This document shows positions 62,292-64,000 of a DNA stretch of 64,000 nt, piece by piece. The stretch covers positions 2,267,662 through 2,331,661 of the forward strand of contig NC_031474.1 of the NCBI RefSeq assembly GCF_000006565.2, given 5' to 3'. Each line of letters starts with the position of its first letter. Within the stretch, counting starts at the first letter, position 1. The translations under genes were made by a program, and so were the position numbers. The notes below the pieces were generated by a model. It was given only the letters and a program-made list of their open reading frames with translations. It searched no databases and was not told the origin of the DNA. This DNA comes from Toxoplasma gondii ME49 (Eukaryota; Apicomplexa; Conoidasida; Eucoccidiorida; Sarcocystidae).

Positions 62292-64000
62292 TTCGCGAGT
62301 TTTTCACGAAACAAATTTACGGGGACGCCAGATACGCGGGTCGGAGTCAAAATCAGCGCCTGTAGCTGGATGATGCAGCACAACACGGCTGGATGCAAGA
62401 TGCGACTTCAGCAGACAGTGGCGTTCTGCCCAGTCGCAAACGACGAAGAAGAATCACTAATCCCGAGAGAGAACAATTGCTGAAGACATGCCGAGCAATT
62501 GTGGAAAGTGAAACGGTGAAACGCGAGGCAGACACACGGTCCAAATGCACTGGCGTGCGGCAATGCATTCCGATTCTCTTGGTCTGCTACACGACGCTGA
62601 CGACGACAGGTTCGTCACTACGACGGGAAACCGACTTGGACACGGCAAGGGATTCCTGGAAACAGCGACATATAGTGAAGAAAACCTTTCTTCCTTGAAA
62701 TGCGCTCCAGGTGAAACGACACAGTTGACAAAAACACGTGACGAGCAGAACGCTAACACGCACACACCGTGGTGGTGCAAGGTAGCAGGTTACACTTAAA
62801 AGTGCAGCTGGTATCTTGGTACCTCTCCAGCTCCTTCAACCAGCTGGTGCAAAGGTTACAACATGCAGAAATTCACTTCCGCAAAAAGCTGGGACACGAG
62901 AAAATATACCGGAGTGTACGTCAGAGCCATGCTACACGCGAATGAAAAAGGTTCCGAGTACACGTATATGCCGATTATACAGCAGATCCAAGCTAAAGCT
63001 GATGACTCTCCTTACGAGCTTTCGCGGCAAATAATGTACGTTGACCAGAAGCTGCAAAACACACAAAAGCTCGTTTCTTACGCTACTGATACTTCACGAC
63101 ACTTACAACGGTTGACGACGTAACGGCGGGCGACAAACAGCTACTGAAAAGGTCTGGGCGAAAAAAAAACTCTAGAAGAAGTACACTAGGTAATACCACG
63201 GACATCAGTATCTTCACACGGCAATCATTAGATCGTCTGTTGCCACACATCTCGCCGACCCGCCACAGCGCAGGACGCGGGACATCCCAGTCAAAAAAGA
63301 GAAAAAACAAGTTAGGTTCCCTGCGTCAATGCTGGGGAAGAAATGTCGAACAGAGAACCAGCAAATGAGCAAAGGCAATCCAGCAGCAATCTCTTCACTA
63401 AAGAGACACACAGAAACAACGGAATCTTGGAAGCAAATGCCGCCGACGGAAGCACACGCACGAAGTAGAGCAAAAATTGGCGGGGCTCCGGTAACCTTGC
63501 AACAAGAGACCCGGCAGAGAGGAAAATACTCGTTTCAGGGGAGAAAGGTCACTAGAAAAAGTAACTTACCAACAGTTTTCACACCACGGAAGGGGATACC
63601 GTAAAGAAGACGCACGCGTCGCCAAAAACTGTTTTTCCCGGATCAAGAGAGGACCCCGAAGACAAGTGGGAAACAGCTGAAACATCTTGCACGCAACTTG
63701 AGAAGTCGAGTGGACGCAGTACACAGTTTATTTCCCTCTAAAACACACCCGTTCCGGTGTCACAACATTCAACGACGGAGCAGTTGGGAAGTAGTTGCTC
63801 TGAAATATCTGGAGAATGTGGCTTTTTATTCTCAGGGGTCGCAGTTGAGGAGGAGACGCGTCACAGGGAACCGAAAGTAGAAAATCACGCTCAGCTGCGT
63901 TTTGCTTCCCTGGTGGAGCCTCACTTGCGGGAAGTTGCCACTATTTATTACTTGTGTAAGTCGTTTTCAAAAGAGTATTCTAAACTTGATTTCAACGGAA
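62292..64000. other. Upstream region of the 53-62 kb ApiAP2 gene
   Basis: Promoter and 5' UTR of the (-) ApiAP2 gene are expected here. Apart from the small + strand frames at 62393-62698 and 62863-63123, nothing coding stands out. A ten-base A-rich run occurs near 63165. Confidence 0.4.
62863..63123 (+). CDS. Possible small protein, divergent from the ApiAP2 gene
   Basis: An ATG-started 86-codon frame encodes a soluble, balanced-composition peptide (MQKFTSAKSWDTRKY...) with a Gln/Tyr/Leu-rich helix toward the end. It has no recognised domain. Another ATG-started + frame at 62393-62698 (SRKRRRRITNPEREQLL) lies just upstream and could be an earlier exon of the same transcript. Either may be chance; transcript data would decide. 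Confidence 0.2.
   Translation: MQKFTSAKSWDTRKYTGVYVRAMLHANEKGSEYTYMPIIQQIQAKADDSPYELSRQIMYVDQKLQNTQKLVSYATDTSRHLQRLTT

Noticed and set aside
1..64000. CRISPR arrays, insertion sequences, prophage or bacterial operons
   Set aside because: None seen; splice structure and protein families are eukaryotic throughout.

Overview
The window looks like nuclear DNA of a cyst-forming coccidian apicomplexan (Toxoplasma / Hammondia / Neospora type). Evidence from the sequence: genes with many introns and GT..AG sites preceded by pyrimidine tracts, very long low-complexity proteins carrying plant-like AP2 DNA-binding domains (ApiAP2 factors), a small secreted single-pass protein built like a dense-granule (GRA) protein, a RAP-domain protein of the organellar RNA-binding type, and TA / TATG / GATA microsatellites in introns. 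The species is an inference. Exon models below were built by hand from splice motifs and reading phase; no transcript data were available.

Layout. 0.5-10.5 kb (+): a multi-exon gene for an unidentified alpha-helical protein; its 5' end is unresolved and may lie left of the window. 11.5-12.1 kb (-): single-exon GRA-like secreted protein, convergent with the first gene. 15.0-22.7 kb (+): 11-exon RAP-domain protein with a probable mitochondrial presequence. 24.7-27.2 kb (+): 5-exon vitamin K epoxide reductase (VKOR) homologue. 30.0-41.9 kb (-): 5-exon giant ApiAP2 factor (3,355 aa) with two separated AP2 domains, one split by an intron. 45.6-46.1 kb (-): first exon of an unidentified gene, head-to-head with an unidentified (+) gene at 46.6-49.1 kb. 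48.1-49.8 kb (-): two-exon SFT2-family Golgi protein, apparently interlocked with that (+) gene. 53.1-62.3 kb (-): 4-exon giant ApiAP2 factor (2,597 aa) with two AP2 domains in tandem. The rest is intergenic or UTR with simple repeats.

Function. The genes do not form an operon or pathway; this is an ordinary eukaryotic neighbourhood. Two ApiAP2 regulators lie about 11 kb apart on the same strand, with organelle, secretory and ER-redox genes around them. The most unusual observation is the VKOR homologue: it keeps the two luminal relay cysteines and an active-site asparagine, but the membrane CxxC redox centre reads SxxS in a splice model that aligns to human VKORC1 without gaps across that helix.
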